Assembly (NCBI GenBank): GCA_020055645.1
Contig: CM034547.1
Span: 57,724,909-57,788,908 of the forward strand
Direction: 5' to 3'
DNA length: 64,000 nt
DNA from: Tomocerus qinae
Taxonomy: Eukaryota; Arthropoda; Collembola; Entomobryomorpha; Tomoceridae
A program made the translations under genes and the position numbers. Under the pieces are notes generated by a model. That model ran no database searches, had not been told where the DNA came from, and saw only the letters and a program-made list of their open reading frames with translations. Positions within the stretch are counted from its first letter, which is position 1, and each line of letters begins with the position of its first letter. Below are positions 34,801 through 37,800 of this stretch, piece by piece.

Positions 34801-37800
34801 ACTCGGCCACGTTTTAATCTTCCCCCATGTCGTTCGCTTCTCAAGCATCTCTCTTCTTCTACTCTCCGCCATCTTTTCTTACTGCACGCTGCTCACTCTT
34901 CAACGTTTTATTCTTCTCACATGTCGTTCGCTTCTCAAGCATCTCTCTTCTTCTACTCTCCGCCATCTTTTCTTACTGCACGCCGCTCACTCGGCCACGT
35001 TTTAATCTTCCCCCATGGACTTTGTCTTTCCCATGCATCTCTCTTCTTCTACTCTCCGCCATCTTTTCTTACTGCATGCCGCTCACTCGGCCACGTTTTA
35101 ATCTTCTCACATGTCGTTCGCTTCTCAAGCATCTCTCTCTTCTTCTACTCTCCCTCTTTCCGCCATCTTTTCTTACTGCACGCCGCTCACTCGGCCACGT
35201 TTTACTCTACCTACATGTCCCTTGTCATCACCTCCTGCAATATTATCTTCTTATATTTACATGTACCACCTCTTCTTAACTATCTCTTATAAGAAAATGT
35301 ATAATACAACTTTATTAATATTATAAGTCTTTATAATTATTCATTCAAAGTAATTATAGTCGGTAGATTGTGTCTGAAATAATCTTATCTTAACTTATTA
35401 TTCACTTAAATTCATTTTGTAGTTTATAGAGTGGTGTAAAAATAAAATAGGATGTATAAAATGGAATCTAATATGTCTACTGTGTCTTTATTATAACATA
35501 ACTTATAGGGAAATATGCATGAAAAATAGTACATATACTTGAGAAATGCATAGAGTAGGGAAATGTGCACGAGAAAAAATAACAGCCAATAGGAAAGAGT
35601 TTTATTATAGCCAATGGGAGAGAGTTTTATTATAGCCAATGGTGAAGAGGGGGGAGAAGTGGGAGAGGGTAAGGGCAAGCATCTCTTATACTCATGCAAG
35701 CAGGCGGGAGAGCTCAGTCGGCCATGAGGTTTTGGAGTGGAAGCATCTCAGTCCACGCTGCTCCGCGTCCCATCGGCGGGACAATCGGCGGGTTGGAGCG
35801 GGCGGGATCCCCCACAGCACGTGCGGCGGGAAGATTTGGCACGTGCGACAAGTAATTGGCACGTGCTCAAGGGGGTCGGCGGGTGGGGAGGAGGGGGCAG
35901 GGGTTATAGGGACTATATGCTAGGCAATATGATATGGCTTATACCGCTTATACATGCATCGGGGGTCGGCTCCGGCCGGCCCCCTAAAGTTCCGTAGTGG
36001 GTGAAAAGAGGAGCTTCATGTCGTCAAACTTAATGTACCCCCCTACTGTTATCTGCATTCCAGTGAATTATACACAAAATCGACTCCGCAATTTCATCAT
36101 CCGAGTCTCCTTCATACCCAAACCACTCGATAAGGCTAACTAAGCCATGTATTACTAGCTAGACAAGTATAAGTACTGTCTGCACTACAGCTGCTTTTCT
36201 AGATTACTTTATTATGAGGAAATCAATCCATCCTATTTCTCACTCATTGGAAAATAGCTTATAGATTTTTCCTCCAGTATTTCAGATAGAACATTCATTC
36301 TTAATTCATTTTTAATACCAATGGACGAAATTATTGCAATGCTGGCTGCAATTACAAGCATTAAGCAAATAGAATGATGTGTACTCTTCAGCTTTAGTAT
36401 GACAGCTATCTTTTCGCTATGTAAATGCATCAGCTTGCACCAAACAATCTGTGAAATCATTTATATCGTCCCGATTTCTAAATATAATTGGCAAGCACAA
36501 GACAACTGTATTAAAGTAAGAAGTGTTGACCATTATTCAGTGTACAATCCAAGCGGCCCTTATGAATGTTATATAATTTACAAGAAGAACGATATTACAT
36601 AATAGATACATGCAATTCAAGCAGAACTTGATTGCAAACAGTTTGCTATGTTCAAATTGGCGTAACGCAAATAAAATCGACCCAAACGCAATACAGACTG
36701 ATTTCCTGCGTGTATAATAGTATTAGTACTACTTATACGTGGACAGACTTGAGTTTATAAGCAAGTACTCATTCGCCATTAAAAAGAATGCATGTACATA
36801 TACTGGAGGAGTTTAGATTGAGTTGAATTTCCCCCAAAAGGAATCTAAGAATGTGAATGTCAGGGACATTTCATGGCCATTCAACAGGGATCAATAATAA
36901 TTTGGAATTCTTCCACTTGACAAAGAGGAAAAGCCAAGAAGAGAAATCAAACGAGGCAAAGAAAGAAAGGTAGGGAAAGCCGTGTACATTACATAGAGTG
37001 GAGGGACGAGTCTCCATTACACTCGGATTTTATTCCCCCCTCTGAATAGCTTACCTTAGGAGGACAAAGCCAAATGTCTGGTGGAAAGAAAAGGAAACGG
37101 ATCGAGATAAGAATTCCAGCACAGCATTATCACTTTCCTCAAAAGTAGAGGCAATAAGGAGGAATAATAATGATAATAATGTGACATATGAATGCTCTGC
37201 AGAGTTCTTAGTCTGTCCGACAGACTCTTCATTTCTCGCAAAGCTATTTCCCTCATTCTGCAGGGTGTGGGAAATTCTGGTCTTCCCAAATAAAACGGCG
37301 ATTCCGCACATTGATACAGACGGCGGAGAAAAACAAAGCGTGGACTTCCTCTCTTAATGACACTGAACATTAGCTGCATAGCTGGAGGATAGGACTGTGG
37401 TGCAGAAAAACTTGTAAGTTGAATCTGGGAACTGACATGATGACAAATGGCAAATATGTTCACATGAAATTAGTCTCGTCAGACCAGACCAGACTGCCCC
37501 AGCTCTCTCTCATGCAGCTATCCAAACCGAATCTTTCGGAATGCGGCAAACTGAAACCACAGTCCTGTCACAAGCCACACATTACTATACAGCGGCTATG
37601 ACACTCTGACAAAGCTAATCTCTTGGCTTTCCATGTGGTAACAAAGTAGCTAACTCTACCCACATTAACTATATATAATATTATGCATAATTCTTATCTC
37701 ATGTCCGAATCAACTTTTAAAGGATTTAAAACTACCTAAGCTCAGGATTTAACTATGGATTTTATACCAATTACCTTTTATTAGCTTAAAGTTTCTTCAC

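Larger units (their letters stand above)
16183..36047. mobile_element. Complete Maverick/Polinton (adintovirus-type) element
   Basis: A 19,865-bp element bounded by inverted termini beginning AGTAG and flanked by a perfect 6-bp duplication. It carries the diagnostic set: retroviral-type integrase, protein-primed family B DNA polymerase, A32-like packaging ATPase, adenain-like protease, double-jelly-roll major capsid protein and penton-like minor capsid protein. A lysine-rich pX-like core protein points to the adintovirus branch. Accessory genes include an acidic spliced gene at the left end, and two BIR-RING genes with a spliced Cys-rich gene at the right end. It sits in intron 2 of the legumain gene, with the capsid genes on the same strand as the host gene. 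Polymerase and first BIR-RING gene have frame breaks; the other core genes are open. Confidence 0.96.
35216..36047. other. Right subterminal non-coding region of the Maverick
   Basis: No convincing gene. It contains two copies of TTTTATTATAGCCAATGG near 35600-35641, then a GC-rich block (35690-36000) with three GCACGTGC palindromes and a CCGGCCGG palindrome near 35970, and then the terminus. The GC-rich composition mirrors, but does not align with, the GC-rich patch inside the left terminus. Open frames at 35639-35997 follow from the base composition. Confidence 0.7.

Noticed and set aside
34645-35292. 215-aa plus-strand open frame
   Set aside because: It is a by-product of the 94-bp tandem array. 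The neighbouring frames are equally open and the product is the repeat unit translated over and over.
35639-35997. Overlapping plus-strand open frames in the GC-rich right end
   Set aside because: Openness follows from GC-rich composition; the products have no recognisable pattern and cross palindromic elements.
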